Below, in pieces: positions 18,035 through 26,465 of a stretch of DNA of 64,000 nt. The notes below the pieces were generated by a model that was not told where the DNA came from, did not search any database, and saw only the letters and a program-made list of their open reading frames with translations. A program made the position numbers and the translations under genes. This DNA is from Asanoa hainanensis (lineage in GTDB: Bacteria > Actinomycetota > Actinomycetes > Mycobacteriales > Micromonosporaceae), in assembly GCF_900188485.1 (NCBI RefSeq), contig NZ_FZPH01000016.1, positions 62,001-126,000 on the forward strand, given 5' to 3'. Numbering within the stretch: position 1 is the first letter of the stretch; every line of letters begins with the position of its first letter.

Positions 18035-19004
18035 CCGGCCGGTCCGCCGGGGCTGCGAGCCAGCCCCGGCGGGCCGCCTGGAACGCCAGGCCGGTGCGGG
18101 TGTCGACGCCCGCCAGGGCCATCAGCCGGTCGAGCCGGCGCTGCACGGTGCGCTTGCTCACGCCGAGATGGGTGGCGATCGACTTGTCCGGCAGGCCGGA
18201 GACGACCAGCGACAGCAGCAGCACGTCGGCCTCGCCGAGATCCTCCGCCGGGTGGCCGTCGGCCCGCAGCGGCGTCGCCCGTTCCCAGAAGCTCTCGAAG
18301 AGCGCGACGAGGGCGTCCAGCAGCTCGCTGGAGCGGATCAGCGCCGCCGTCGGCTCGCCCAGGTCCCGCGCCTCGTCCGGGACGAGCGGGCAGATGGCCA
18401 GCTCACCATCGGCGATGGCCAGCCGCACCGGCAGCGTCGGCAGGCTGCGCGCCTCCTCACCAGCCGTCATCGACTCGAGGATGCTGGGCAGCTCGCCGGG
18501 AATCTCCAGCAGCGCCCGCTCGTAGATGGCCCGGTAGCGCACTCCGCGGGCCAGCGCCGTGTCCTCCTCGGTGTTCTCCGGCCCGGGCATGGCCAGGGGG
18601 TTGGCGCGGCAGAACCAGAGGATCTCCTTGCGGGCGCCTTCCTGCATCTCCCGCAGCCGGCCGCGCAGGGCGTCCCGGCCCACGATCACCTCGACCAGGC
18701 GGTCGGCGTCGCGGCGGCGGCTGTGGCGGCGGAAGTCCTCGCTGAGCGCCGCGACGGTCCGGCGGGCGTCGTCGAGCACCTCCTGGCGGCGCAGCAGGGC
18801 GTCGCCGAGCGCCACGTCGGGCGCCAGCGGGCGGAACACGGGGCCCGCGCTGACCAGCCCTTTCGCGTGCAGGGCGGTCAGCAGCGTCCCGGCCTCGTCG
18901 GCCGGCACCTCCGCGGACTCCGCCAGGCCGGCCGCGTCGGCCGCGCCGAGGCGGACCAGCAGCCGGTACGCGTCCTGCTCGCCCGGCGAGAGCAGCTCAT
19001 CCAT
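18009..19004 (-). CDS. LuxR-type HTH regulator with TrmB-like N-terminus
   Basis: 331 residues. The N-terminal winged-helix-like part (SPGEQDAYRLLVRLGAADAAGLAESAEV) is TrmB-like. A middle domain (RLVEVIVGRDALRGRLREMQEGARKEILWFC) resembles a phospholipase-D-like sensor fold. The C-terminal LuxR HTH is GLPDKSIATHLGVSKRTVQRRLDRL. ATG 19004 is used; GTG 19013 is an in-frame alternative and neither has a clear ribosome site. It is divergent from the DUF1684/peptide ABC operon and is a likely regulator of it, given the inverted repeat at 19025-19066. Confidence 0.85.
   Translation of the reverse strand: MDELLSPGEQDAYRLLVRLGAADAAGLAESAEVPADEAGTLLTALHAKGLVSAGPVFRPLAPDVALGDALLRRQEVLDDARRTVAALSEDFRRHSRRRDADRLVEVIVGRDALRGRLREMQEGARKEILWFCRANPLAMPGPENTEEDTALARGVRYRAIYERALLEIPGELPSILESMTAGEEARSLPTLPVRLAIADGELAICPLVPDEARDLGEPTAALIRSSELLDALVALFESFWERATPLRADGHPAEDLGEADVLLLSLVVSGLPDKSIATHLGVSKRTVQRRLDRLMALAGVDTRTGLAFQAARRGWLAAPADRPVSPAGRRG
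18041..18075. terminator. Terminator hairpin of the subtilase gene, inside an antisense coding region
   Basis: The 15-base arm at 18041-18055 pairs with 18061-18075 (14 of 15 bases) across a five-base loop. It begins six bases after the protease stop. It lies within the last codons of the opposite-strand LuxR-type gene. Confidence 0.7.
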
Positions 19005-19024
19005 GCGGGCCACTGTACGAACGC

Positions 19025-19101
19025 GCTGTTGATCATGCGGAGGCCAGGTCAGTTGTGATCAACAGCACTGGCTGGATTAACCAACCATGGCAGTAGGTTA
19101 A
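19025..19101. promoter_or_regulatory. Divergent promoter region with paired inverted repeats
   Basis: GCTGTTGATCA (19025-19035) and its exact complement TGATCAACAGC (19056-19066) flank a 20-base spacer. A second, smaller pair is TTAACC (19077-19082) with GGTTAA (19096-19101). The region lies between the LuxR-type regulator and the DUF1684-led operon and is less GC-rich than its surroundings. The long arms suggest a binding site for the neighbouring regulator (inference). Confidence 0.55.
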
Positions 19102-19139
19102 GTCGAGTTGTTGCCGCCTGCCCGTGAGGATGAACGACC

Positions 19140-19832
19140 GTGCCCACGACCCCCGCTTCCGCCGCGGTGCTCGACCGTGCCCGCGCCGGCTGGCCGGCCT
19201 GGCATGCCGCCCGGCTCGAGCGGGTCGCCGGGCCCGACGGCAACCTCGCCCTGGTCGAGACGATCTGGGGCGCGGCCGTGCAGGACCACCCGGGCAGTGT
19301 GCCGATCGAGCGCCGCGACCTGCGCACCGGGGTCGTCTTCCACGGGGTGCGCCGGTTCGACGCCGACTCGCCGGCCATCCGCCATTTCGAGACCATCGAC
19401 GCCTACCCGTTCGACCCGGACTGGGTCGTCGAGGCGCGGTTCGTGCCCCACGACCCGCCCCGGCTGGTGGCCTTCGAGCACCTGCGCGACAACGGGCTGA
19501 CCCGGGACCTCGCCGTGCCGGGCGACATCCTGTTCACCCTCGACGGCGTCGACTACGCCTTCGACGCGTTCGACGACGAGGGGACGCTGCTGCTGGTCTT
19601 CGGCGACGAGACCAACGGCATCACCACGTACGAGTCGGGCCGCTTCCTGATCGTGCCCCGCGAACCCGGCGACGACCGGGTCGTGCTCGACTTCAACCGG
19701 GCCTACGTGCCGCCGTGCGGGTTCTCCGGGCAATACAACTGTCCGATGCCGCCGCGGCAGAACCGTTTCCGCAGGGCCGTGCTGGCCGGCGAGAAGCAGC
19801 CGATCTTCCGCGACGGCTTCCAGGTGCACTGA
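19140..19832 (+). CDS. DUF1684 domain protein
   Basis: 230 residues from GTG 19140. The family signature is the C-terminal block VLDFNRAYVPPCGFSGQYNCPMPPRQNRFRRAVLAGE, preceded by FLIVPREP. No signal peptide or membrane segment is seen. Activity in this family is unknown. It leads the operon that encodes a peptide-type ABC importer, with 39 bases to the binding-protein start, so its function may relate to the imported compound. Confidence 0.85.
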   Translation: MPTTPASAAVLDRARAGWPAWHAARLERVAGPDGNLALVETIWGAAVQDHPGSVPIERRDLRTGVVFHGVRRFDADSPAIRHFETIDAYPFDPDWVVEARFVPHDPPRLVAFEHLRDNGLTRDLAVPGDILFTLDGVDYAFDAFDDEGTLLLVFGDETNGITTYESGRFLIVPREPGDDRVVLDFNRAYVPPCGFSGQYNCPMPPRQNRFRRAVLAGEKQPIFRDGFQVH

Positions 19833-19871
19833 GTTCCCCCTCTCTTTTCTTTGAATGCCGGAGATACACAC

Positions 19872-21383
19872 GTGAAGAAGCAACGAATCGCGCTGCTCGG
19901 CGCCGCCCTCGCGACCGCCGTGGCGCTGGCCGCCTGCGGCTCGGGCGGCGGCAGTGGGTCGAGCGCCGGCGCCGCGCCGGACGCCAACGCCGTGGTCCAG
20001 GTCGGCTCGCTCTACGAGCCGCAGAACCTCGACAACACCGGCGGCGGTGGCCAGGGCGTCACCGAGGCGTTCAACGGCAACGTCTACGAAGGACTGTTCC
20101 GGCTCACCGACGACGGCAAGGTCGAGCCCTTGCTGGCGGCCTCGAACACGGTCAGCGCCGACGGCCTGACCTACACCTTCACCCTGCGCGACGGCGTGAA
20201 GTTCCACTCGGGCAAGGCCCTCACGTCCGCCGACGTCAAGTACAGCATCGAGAAGGTGCTCGCACCCGACTCGAAGTCGGCCCGCAAGAGCAGCTTCCCG
20301 GAGATCAAGTCGATCACCACGCCGGACGCTCGCACCGTGACCGTCACCCTTGCCGCCCGGTCGATCTCCTTCGTCTACAACCTCAGCTACGTGTGGATCG
20401 TCAACGACCAGGCCGGCAACCTCGCGGCCAAGGAGGACGGCACCGGTCCGTACACGTTGGACGGTTGGAAGCGCGGCTCGTCCCTGACGCTCAAGAAGAA
20501 CCCGAGCTACTGGGGCACACCCGCCAAGAACGCCGGCGTGGTGTTCCACTACTTCACCGACGGCAGCGCCCTCGACAACGCGCTGCTGACCAACGCCGTC
20601 GACGTGGTCACCAGCGAGCAGAACCCGGACGCGCTCGCGCAGTTCACCGACAACCCCGCGTACAAGGTGAACGACGGGCACTCGAACACCAAGCTGCTGC
20701 TGGCGTTCAACGACAAGGTCGCGCCGTTCAACGACGTCAAGGTGCGCAAGGCCGTCAGCTCCGCGATCGACGACAAGAAGCTGCTCCAGTCGATCTGGGG
20801 TGACCACGGTTCGCTGATCGGCTCGATGGTGCCGCCGACGGACCCCTGGTACACCGACCTGACCGGGGTCAACGCCTACGACGTCAACGCCGCCAAGGCG
20901 CTGCTCGCCGAGGCCGGCCACCCGAACGGCTTCACGTTCACCTTGGACACCCCGAACTACGACCCGCACCCGACGGTCGCGGCGTTCGTCAAGTCGGAGC
21001 TGGCCAAGGTCGGCATCACGGTCAACATCAACGTGATCACGCCGGACCAGTGGTACACGAAGGTCTACCAGAACAAGGACTTCACGGCGACGCTGCAGGA
21101 GCACGTCAACGACCGGGACGTCGTCTGGTACGGGGATCCGAACTTCTACTGGGGCTACGACAACCCGCAGGTCACCGCCTGGATCAAGCAGGCCGAGCAG
21201 GCGGGTTCGGAAGCCGAGCAGACCGAGCTGCTCAAGAAGGCCAACCAGCAGATCGCGGCCGACGCGGCCAGTGACTGGCTGTACCTCTACCCGCAGATCG
21301 TGGTCGCCTCGACGAAGCTGTCCGGCTACCCGGTCAACGGCCTCAACTCCCAGTTCTACGCGTACGGCATCACCAAGGGATGA
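19872..21383 (+). CDS. Peptide/nickel-type ABC transporter substrate-binding lipoprotein
   Basis: A 503-residue family 5 solute-binding protein. The signal peptide ends in lipobox LAAC (VKKQRIALLGAALATAVALAACGSGG). Family traits include DGLTYTFTLRDGVKFHSGKALTSADVKYSIEKVL and the long C-terminal lobe with PNYDPHPTVAAFVKSELAKVGI. The start is GTG 19872 with GGAG at 19859-19862. The stop overlaps the next ATG by four bases. It feeds the downstream DppB/C/D/F-like parts; the ligand could be an oligopeptide, a glycoside or a metal chelate. Confidence 0.92.
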   Translation: MKKQRIALLGAALATAVALAACGSGGGSGSSAGAAPDANAVVQVGSLYEPQNLDNTGGGGQGVTEAFNGNVYEGLFRLTDDGKVEPLLAASNTVSADGLTYTFTLRDGVKFHSGKALTSADVKYSIEKVLAPDSKSARKSSFPEIKSITTPDARTVTVTLAARSISFVYNLSYVWIVNDQAGNLAAKEDGTGPYTLDGWKRGSSLTLKKNPSYWGTPAKNAGVVFHYFTDGSALDNALLTNAVDVVTSEQNPDALAQFTDNPAYKVNDGHSNTKLLLAFNDKVAPFNDVKVRKAVSSAIDDKKLLQSIWGDHGSLIGSMVPPTDPWYTDLTGVNAYDVNAAKALLAEAGHPNGFTFTLDTPNYDPHPTVAAFVKSELAKVGITVNINVITPDQWYTKVYQNKDFTATLQEHVNDRDVVWYGDPNFYWGYDNPQVTAWIKQAEQAGSEAEQTELLKKANQQIAADAASDWLYLYPQIVVASTKLSGYPVNGLNSQFYAYGITKG

Positions 21384-22336
21384 CCCGCTACCTGGTGCGC
21401 CGGGCGGCGCTGCTGGTCGGCACCCTGCTGCTCGCGAGCGTGGTGCTGTTCCTCCTCCTGCGGCTGCTGCCCGGCGACCCGGCCAACGCCCTGCTGTCGG
21501 TCGGCGCCACGCCCGACCAGGTCGCCGCCGCCCGGCACCAGATCGGCACCGATCGGCCCCTGCCCGCCCAGTTCGGGCACTGGCTGAGCCAGTTGGCGAC
21601 GCTGCACTTCGGTGACTCGTTCGTCAGCTCGCTGCCGGTCGGCCCGGAGATCGTCAGCCGGCTGTCGGTGACCGTGCCGCTGACGCTGGCCGCGTTCGTG
21701 CTCGCCGTGGTCGTCGCGGTGCCGGTCGGTTTCCTGGCCGCGCACCGCGCCCACACCTGGTACGGCGCGCTGGCCGGGCTCGTGTCGCAGCTCGGCATCG
21801 CCGTACCCGCGTTCTGGCTGGGTCTCCTGCTGGTGTGGGTGTTCGCCCTCAACCTGCGGGTGCTGCCGGCCGGCGGCTTCCCACCCGACGGGTGGTCGTC
21901 GTTCCCCGACGCGTTCCGTGCCTTGGTGCTGCCGGTGGTCACCGTCGCCGTCGTCATGGCGGCATCGCTGATCCGGTACGTGCGGTCGGCCACCCTCGAC
22001 GTGCTCGGCAGCGACCACCTGCGCACCGCCCGCGCGCTCGGCTCGTCGTTCCCCGGCGCGATGTGGCGACACGGCGTACGCAACGCCGCCGTGCCCGTGG
22101 TCTCGGTCCTCGGCATCGAACTGGCCACCACGTTCCTCGGCGCCGTCGTCATCGAGAGCGTGTTCGCGCTTCCCGGTCTCGGCAGCATGCTCGTGCGCGG
22201 GATCGCCCAGCACGACTACCCGGTGATCCAGGGCGTGCTGTTCGTCAGCACGCTCGCGGTGCTGGTCGTCGGGTTCCTCGCCGACATCGCGCAGCGGCTC
22301 ATCGACCCGCGCCTCCGCGGCGGGATCGCCCGATGA
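21380..22336 (+). CDS. ABC transporter permease, DppB/OppB type
   Basis: 318 residues. It opens with MTRYLVRRAALLVGTLLLASVVLFLLLRLLPGDPA, the classic DppB N-terminus. The transmembrane bundle contains the loop DHLRTARALGSSFPGAMWRHGVRNAAVP (EAA-like coupling motif) and ESVFALPGLGSMLVRGIAQHDYPVIQG. The start overlaps the preceding stop (ATGA). Confidence 0.94.
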   Translation: MTRYLVRRAALLVGTLLLASVVLFLLLRLLPGDPANALLSVGATPDQVAAARHQIGTDRPLPAQFGHWLSQLATLHFGDSFVSSLPVGPEIVSRLSVTVPLTLAAFVLAVVVAVPVGFLAAHRAHTWYGALAGLVSQLGIAVPAFWLGLLLVWVFALNLRVLPAGGFPPDGWSSFPDAFRALVLPVVTVAVVMAASLIRYVRSATLDVLGSDHLRTARALGSSFPGAMWRHGVRNAAVPVVSVLGIELATTFLGAVVIESVFALPGLGSMLVRGIAQHDYPVIQGVLFVSTLAVLVVGFLADIAQRLIDPRLRGGIAR

Positions 22337-23145
22337 GGCGCCGCGTCTTCCTCGTGACCGGCATCGTGCTCGTCGCGCTCGTCCTCGCCGTCGCGCTGGT
22401 GTCGCTGTTCTGGACACCGTTCCCGGCCGCCGACACCACCGGCGGCCGGCTCGAAGGCCCCGGAGCGCACCACCTGCTCGGCACCGACAAGCTCGGCCGC
22501 GACCTGCTCACCCGGCTGATGATCGGCGCCCGGATCGCCGTCGCGGTCGGCCTCGGCGCCGTCGCCCTTGGCGCGGTGCTCGGCGGCCTGGCCGGGCTCC
22601 TCGCGGGCTTCGCCAACCGCTGGCTCGACGACACCCTCGCGGCCCTGCTGGACATCCTGATCGCGTTCCCGACCCTGCTACTGGCGATGCTCGTCGTCGC
22701 CGCCCGCGGCGCCTCGCTCGCCTCCGCGATCGTCGCGATCGGCCTGGCCATGTCGGCGATCGTCGCCCGCCTCACCCGGGTGCTGGTCAAACGCGTGCTG
22801 GCGATGGACTACGTGACCGCGGCCCGCACGTCCGGCGTGAGCTGGCCCCGGATCGTCACCGCACACGTGCTGCCGAACATCTGGCCCACCCTCGCCGTCA
22901 ACCTCGCCCTTCAGTTCGGGCTCGCGGTGCTCGCCGAAGCCAGCCTCTCTTACCTGGGCCTCGGCCCGCCGCCGCCGAACGCGTCGTGGGGCCGGCTGCT
23001 CCAGGAGGCCCAGTCCACGGTCCTGACCGCGCCGACCGGGGCCATCGCACCCGGCGTGCTCCTGGTCGTCCTGGTCGTCGGCGTCAACCTGCTCGCCGAC
23101 GGCCTGCGCGACGTCGCCGACCCGACCCGAAGGGGGCACCGATGA
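22333..23145 (+). CDS. ABC transporter permease, DppC/OppC type
   Basis: 270 residues from ATG 22333, overlapping the previous stop by four bases. LLGTDKLGRDLLTRLMIGARIAVAVGLGAV is the DppC hallmark. The coupling loop is MDYVTAARTSGVSWPRIVTAHVLPNIWPTL and the C-terminus is LSYLGLGPPPPNASWGRLLQEA. It completes the transmembrane pair with the preceding gene. Confidence 0.94.
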   Translation: MRRRVFLVTGIVLVALVLAVALVSLFWTPFPAADTTGGRLEGPGAHHLLGTDKLGRDLLTRLMIGARIAVAVGLGAVALGAVLGGLAGLLAGFANRWLDDTLAALLDILIAFPTLLLAMLVVAARGASLASAIVAIGLAMSAIVARLTRVLVKRVLAMDYVTAARTSGVSWPRIVTAHVLPNIWPTLAVNLALQFGLAVLAEASLSYLGLGPPPPNASWGRLLQEAQSTVLTAPTGAIAPGVLLVVLVVGVNLLADGLRDVADPTRRGHR

Positions 23146-23930
23146 GCCTGCTGACGGTCTCGGACCTGACGGTGTCCTCCGCTGACGGGCGCACGCTGGT
23201 CGACGGTCTTTCGTTCTCCGTGGGTCGCGGCCACCGCCTCGGGCTGATCGGCGAGTCCGGCTCGGGCAAGTCGCTCACCACCCTGGCCGTGGCCGGGCTG
23301 CTGCCGCCAGGCCTGCGCGCGTCGGGCACCGTGCTGCTCGACGGGACGTCGGTGCTCGGCGCCCCGGAGCGCTCGCTCAACCGGCTGCGCGGGCGGGTCG
23401 CGGCGGTGGTCTTCCAGGAGCCGTCGACGGCCTTGGACCCGCTGATGCGCCTCGGTCACCAGGTGGCCGAGCCGCTGCGCCGGCACCAGGGCCTGCGGGG
23501 CGCCGCGTTGAAGGCCGCCGTCCTCGCGTCGCTGGAGGAGGTGGCGCTGCCCGCGCGGGTCGCGCGCGCGTACCCCCACGAGGTCTCGGGCGGCCAGCGC
23601 CAGCGCGCCGCGATCGCGATGGCCCTGGCCTGCCGGCCCGCGCTGCTGATCGCCGACGAGCCGACCACCGCGCTCGACGTCACCGTGCAGGCCGAGGTGC
23701 TGGCCCTGCTCGACCGGCTGGCGACGGCGCACGAGATGGCGCTGCTGTTCGTCAGCCACGACCTCGCCGTCGTCGGCAAGGTCACCGACGAGGTCGTGGT
23801 GCTGTCGGCCGGGCGGGCGGTGCGGACCGGCCCGCTGCGGTCGGTGCTGGCCGACCCAGGCGACGCCTACACCGCGGCCCTGGTGGCCAGCGCCCGCCGC
23901 CTCGACGAGGCCCTCGGAGGTGCGTTGTGA
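23142..23930 (+). CDS. ABC transporter ATP-binding protein, DppD type
   Basis: 262 residues from ATG 23142 (ATGA overlap). Walker A is GESGSGKS at 37-44, the signature is SGGQRQRAAIA, and Walker B is LLIADEPTTALD with the H-loop in FVSHDLAVV. It is shorter than typical DppD because the C-terminal iron-sulfur-like oligopeptide extension is reduced. Confidence 0.93.
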   Translation: MSLLTVSDLTVSSADGRTLVDGLSFSVGRGHRLGLIGESGSGKSLTTLAVAGLLPPGLRASGTVLLDGTSVLGAPERSLNRLRGRVAAVVFQEPSTALDPLMRLGHQVAEPLRRHQGLRGAALKAAVLASLEEVALPARVARAYPHEVSGGQRQRAAIAMALACRPALLIADEPTTALDVTVQAEVLALLDRLATAHEMALLFVSHDLAVVGKVTDEVVVLSAGRAVRTGPLRSVLADPGDAYTAALVASARRLDEALGGAL

Positions 23931-24667
23931 TTCTCGAGGCCCGCGACGTCGGCTTCCGCTACCCGTCGGGCGCACCGGTGCTCGACGGTGTGTCGTTCGG
24001 CGTGACGCCCGGCCGCAGCGTCGCCCTGGTCGGTGAGTCGGCAGCCGGCAAGACCACGCTGCTGCGGCTGCTGCTCGGCCTGCGCCGCCCGACGTCCGGT
24101 GCGGTGCTGTTCCAGGGCGCGCCGCTGCCGACCGGGCACCGCGCGGCCCGCGAGTTCCGGCGGCACGTCCAGACCGTGTTCCAGGACCCGTACTCCTCGT
24201 TGGACCCGCGCCAGAAGGTCTCGCGGATCGTCGCGGAGCCGCTGCGGGCGGTCGGTTTCACCGACCACGAGCCCCGGGTCTCCGCGGCGCTCGACGCCGT
24301 CGGACTGCCCGTCGACGCGGCGGACCGCTACCCGCACGAGTTCTCCGGCGGCCAGCGCCAGCGGATCGCGATCGCCCGCGCCATCGCGGTCGAGCCGACG
24401 GTGCTGCTGGCCGACGAGCCCGTCAGCGCCCTGGACGTGACCACCAAGGTGCGCATCATCGACCTGCTGGCCGAGCTACGCGCGACCCGGGGCCTGACCC
24501 TGGTGCTGGTCTCCCACGACCTGGCCGCGGTGGCCAGCCTCTGCGACGAGACGGTGGTGCTGGAACGGGGCCGGGTGGTCGAGCAGGGCCCGACCGGTGC
24601 GGTGCTCGGCAGCCCGCGGGACGCGTACACCCGCAAATTGATCGCGAGCATTCCCCGCCTGCCCTGA
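23927..24667 (+). CDS. ABC transporter ATP-binding protein, DppF type
   Basis: 246 residues from GTG 23927, overlapping the previous stop by four bases. Walker A is GESAAGKT at 36-43; HVQTVFQDPYSSLDPRQKV is the typical OppF/DppF Q-loop block; the signature is SGGQRQRIAIA and Walker B LLADEPVSALD. It ends the operon. A small hairpin (CATCCT-GTA-AGGATG) follows the stop. Confidence 0.93.
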   Translation: MILEARDVGFRYPSGAPVLDGVSFGVTPGRSVALVGESAAGKTTLLRLLLGLRRPTSGAVLFQGAPLPTGHRAAREFRRHVQTVFQDPYSSLDPRQKVSRIVAEPLRAVGFTDHEPRVSAALDAVGLPVDAADRYPHEFSGGQRQRIAIARAIAVEPTVLLADEPVSALDVTTKVRIIDLLAELRATRGLTLVLVSHDLAAVASLCDETVVLERGRVVEQGPTGAVLGSPRDAYTRKLIASIPRLP

Positions 24668-24681
24668 GGCATCCTGTAAGG

Positions 24682-24855
24682 ATGGATCAGAACGTCGAGG
24701 ACGTGCGCGCGGCGATCGCGCGGGCCGACTGGCCACGGGTCAAGGCGCTGCTGCACCCCTTGCTGCTGGTCGGCGCGGGCGTGCTCGTCTTCGCTGTCGA
24801 CGTCTGGACCTGGCTCTTGGTGCGCGGGGACCGACGGCTGACTCACAGCCCGTAG
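24682..24855 (+). CDS. Short ORF, possibly the 5' remnant of an NTF2-like gene
   Basis: A 57-codon frame from ATG 24682 with AAGG just upstream. The first 26 residues (DVRAAIARADWPRVKALLHP) look like the start of an actinobacterial NTF2/SnoaL-like protein (from recollection of the family, not a search). After this the sequence turns hydrophobic (LLLVGAGVLVFAVDVWTWLL) and stops at the end of the cupin remnant. It may be a truncated gene in a decaying region or a small one-helix membrane protein. Confidence 0.35.
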   Translation: MDQNVEDVRAAIARADWPRVKALLHPLLLVGAGVLVFAVDVWTWLLVRGDRRLTHSP

Positions 24856-25129
24856 CGCTCGATGACCCCCGGCCACCAGTCCGGTTCGCCGAAGCGCAGG
24901 CCGTAGCGTTCCGTCAGGTCCCCCCGCGCCGTCCGCGACCGGCCCGGCGGCGATAGCCTCGGCGACCTCGCGGAAGAAGTGCTCGAACCGGGAACGGATG
25001 CTCGACAATGGAGAGTGCCCCGCCGGTGTCGTGACCCCACAGCTTGAACTGCACCCCGATCGAGCCGAGCTCGCCAACGAGCCCCTCGCCCGGCCGCACC
25101 ACCGTCAGCGGCGGCGGATCTGTCTCCAC
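24843..25129 (-). pseudogene. Degraded cupin-domain gene
   Basis: From GTG 25129 (GGGAGG upstream) the frame reads a cupin-like start (VRPGEGLVGELGSIGVQFKL, then ALSIVEHPFP). The coding sense then moves to a second frame with FEHFFREVAEAIAAGPVA and to a third with DLTERYGLRFGEPDWWPGVI ending in ERYGL and a stop. These three pieces fit the beginning and end of one cupin protein of about 150 residues. The central metal-binding barrel is missing, so an internal deletion plus at least one frameshift has occurred. Confidence 0.7.
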
Positions 25130-25142
25130 AGGACCTCCCGTG

Positions 25143-25649
25143 CTAGAGACCTTTCGGGGTCGGGGTGCGGGCGGGTCCAGCGGGTGGGCGCCGGGTCACC
25201 GTGACACGCCGCCTAATGGCACCCGGGGCACGCCGGGTCGGGGGGTGGTTTGCCGGGTGTCTTGCGGGTCGTCTTGACGTGTGTGTGAGATCTGATCGGT
25301 GGTGTGGCTGCGTGATGATCGGGTGTGGCTGGTCTGGGCGACACGCCGTGACCGAACCAGCTCGGCTGCACCCGATCTTGGTGTCGGGGTGCCGTCTCCT
25401 TGATAGTCCTCACCCGATCATGGGCATTCGCGGGGATCGCCAGGGTTGGGGGGTTCGGCTGCCGTGCGGGAACGGTCCACGCCTGCGATCTAGGTAAAGG
25501 ATTGCGGCTCCGGCAGCTGTTACGGGCGCATTCTTACCAAGATCTGCTGGGTGTTGGCCGTCACGCGGCGTGTCGTGAGCCATGGGGCGGCGCGGCGCGG
25601 TGACCTGGAGCCCGCCTACACCCCGACCCCGACCCCGAAAGGTCTCTAG
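25143..25649. mobile_element. 507-bp non-coding element with terminal inverted repeats (MITE-like)
   Basis: The first 24 bases (CTAGAGACCTTTCGGGG...) are repeated exactly in inverted form at 25626-25649; the similarity continues inward with a CGGGGT insertion on the right and shared TCCAG, GGTCACCG and ACACGCCGC blocks. The interior holds ATGATCGGGTG (25315-25325) with its complement CACCCGATCAT (25411-25421) and an extra CACCCGATC at 25369-25377, giving alternative hairpins. No transposase or other gene is seen inside. The right end supplies the stop codon of the metallophosphoesterase. Confidence 0.65.
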
Positions 25650-26383
25650 ATCGGGACGACGCGGTAGTGGGTCGTGAGCCGACGGTCGTCGTCGAGCAGA
25701 TGGTAGGCCAGCATCGGCGGCAGGTCCTGGTCAATTGTGGCGGTTGGCTCGAACGGCAACCGGAACGTCGACACCACGCCGGGCGCGACCAGCAGCGGCC
25801 GACCCGCGAACGTCGTCGCGCCCGGCGTGTGGGCGTGGCCGCAGAGCAGCGCCACGACGTTGGGATGGGCTGCGACCACCGCGGCCAGGCGGTCGGTGGC
25901 GAGCTGGCGGCTCTGGTCCGCGAACGGCAGCCCGAGCACGACAGGCGGGTGGTGGAAGCAGACGAAGGCGGGGAGGTCTACTGCGGCAAGCTCGGCGTCG
26001 AGCCACTCCAGTGTCGAGTCCGCGAGCAGGCCGTCGTGCTGGCCGGGAATGCTCGAGTCGCACATCGCGAACAGCGCCCCGCCGACGCGGTGGGCGCGGT
26101 TGACCGGCGCGTCACCCGCCGACTCGCCCAGCAGGACCTTGCGGTACGCCCCGCGGACGTCGTGGTTGCCGGGGCAGAACAGCACCGGCGCGGGCAGGTC
26201 GCGGCACAGTTCCCGGGCGACCGCGTACTCCCCCTCCTCCCCATGGTCAGCGATGTCGCCGGTGATCAGCACGACGTCGGGTGCCGGCTGCAGCCCGGCC
26301 AACTCCCGCACGACCCGCTCGACCCGGTGCCGGCTGCGCTCCCCACCGTCGAGGTGCAGGTCACTGAGCTGCGCAATGATCAT
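25646..26383 (-). CDS. Calcineurin-like metallophosphoesterase (CpdA-like)
   Basis: 245 residues from ATG 26383. All metallophosphoesterase motifs are present in order: DLHLDG, GDIADH, GNHDVRG, CFHHPP and GHAHTPG, so a dinuclear metal site should form. The closest general type is the 3',5'-cyclic-nucleotide phosphodiesterase (CpdA/Icc) group, but substrates vary in this family. The TAG stop lies in the end of the MITE-like element, so the last residues may have been changed by its insertion. The gene follows the NTPase gene on the same strand after 82 bases. Confidence 0.88.
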   Translation of the reverse strand: MIIAQLSDLHLDGGERSRHRVERVVRELAGLQPAPDVVLITGDIADHGEEGEYAVARELCRDLPAPVLFCPGNHDVRGAYRKVLLGESAGDAPVNRAHRVGGALFAMCDSSIPGQHDGLLADSTLEWLDAELAAVDLPAFVCFHHPPVVLGLPFADQSRQLATDRLAAVVAAHPNVVALLCGHAHTPGATTFAGRPLLVAPGVVSTFRLPFEPTATIDQDLPPMLAYHLLDDDRRLTTHYRVVPI

Positions 26384-26465
26384 GGCGCCGCGTTAGGGCG
26401 CCTAGCCGTAGCGGGCGAAGATCCAATCCGCTCCCGGTGGTCGGCCGCACAACCCCTAAAGCGTC

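Noticed and set aside
24843-25129. The cupin remnant as an intact small gene
   Set aside because: The family-like segments fall in three different frames and the central barrel is missing, so no single frame gives a plausible protein.
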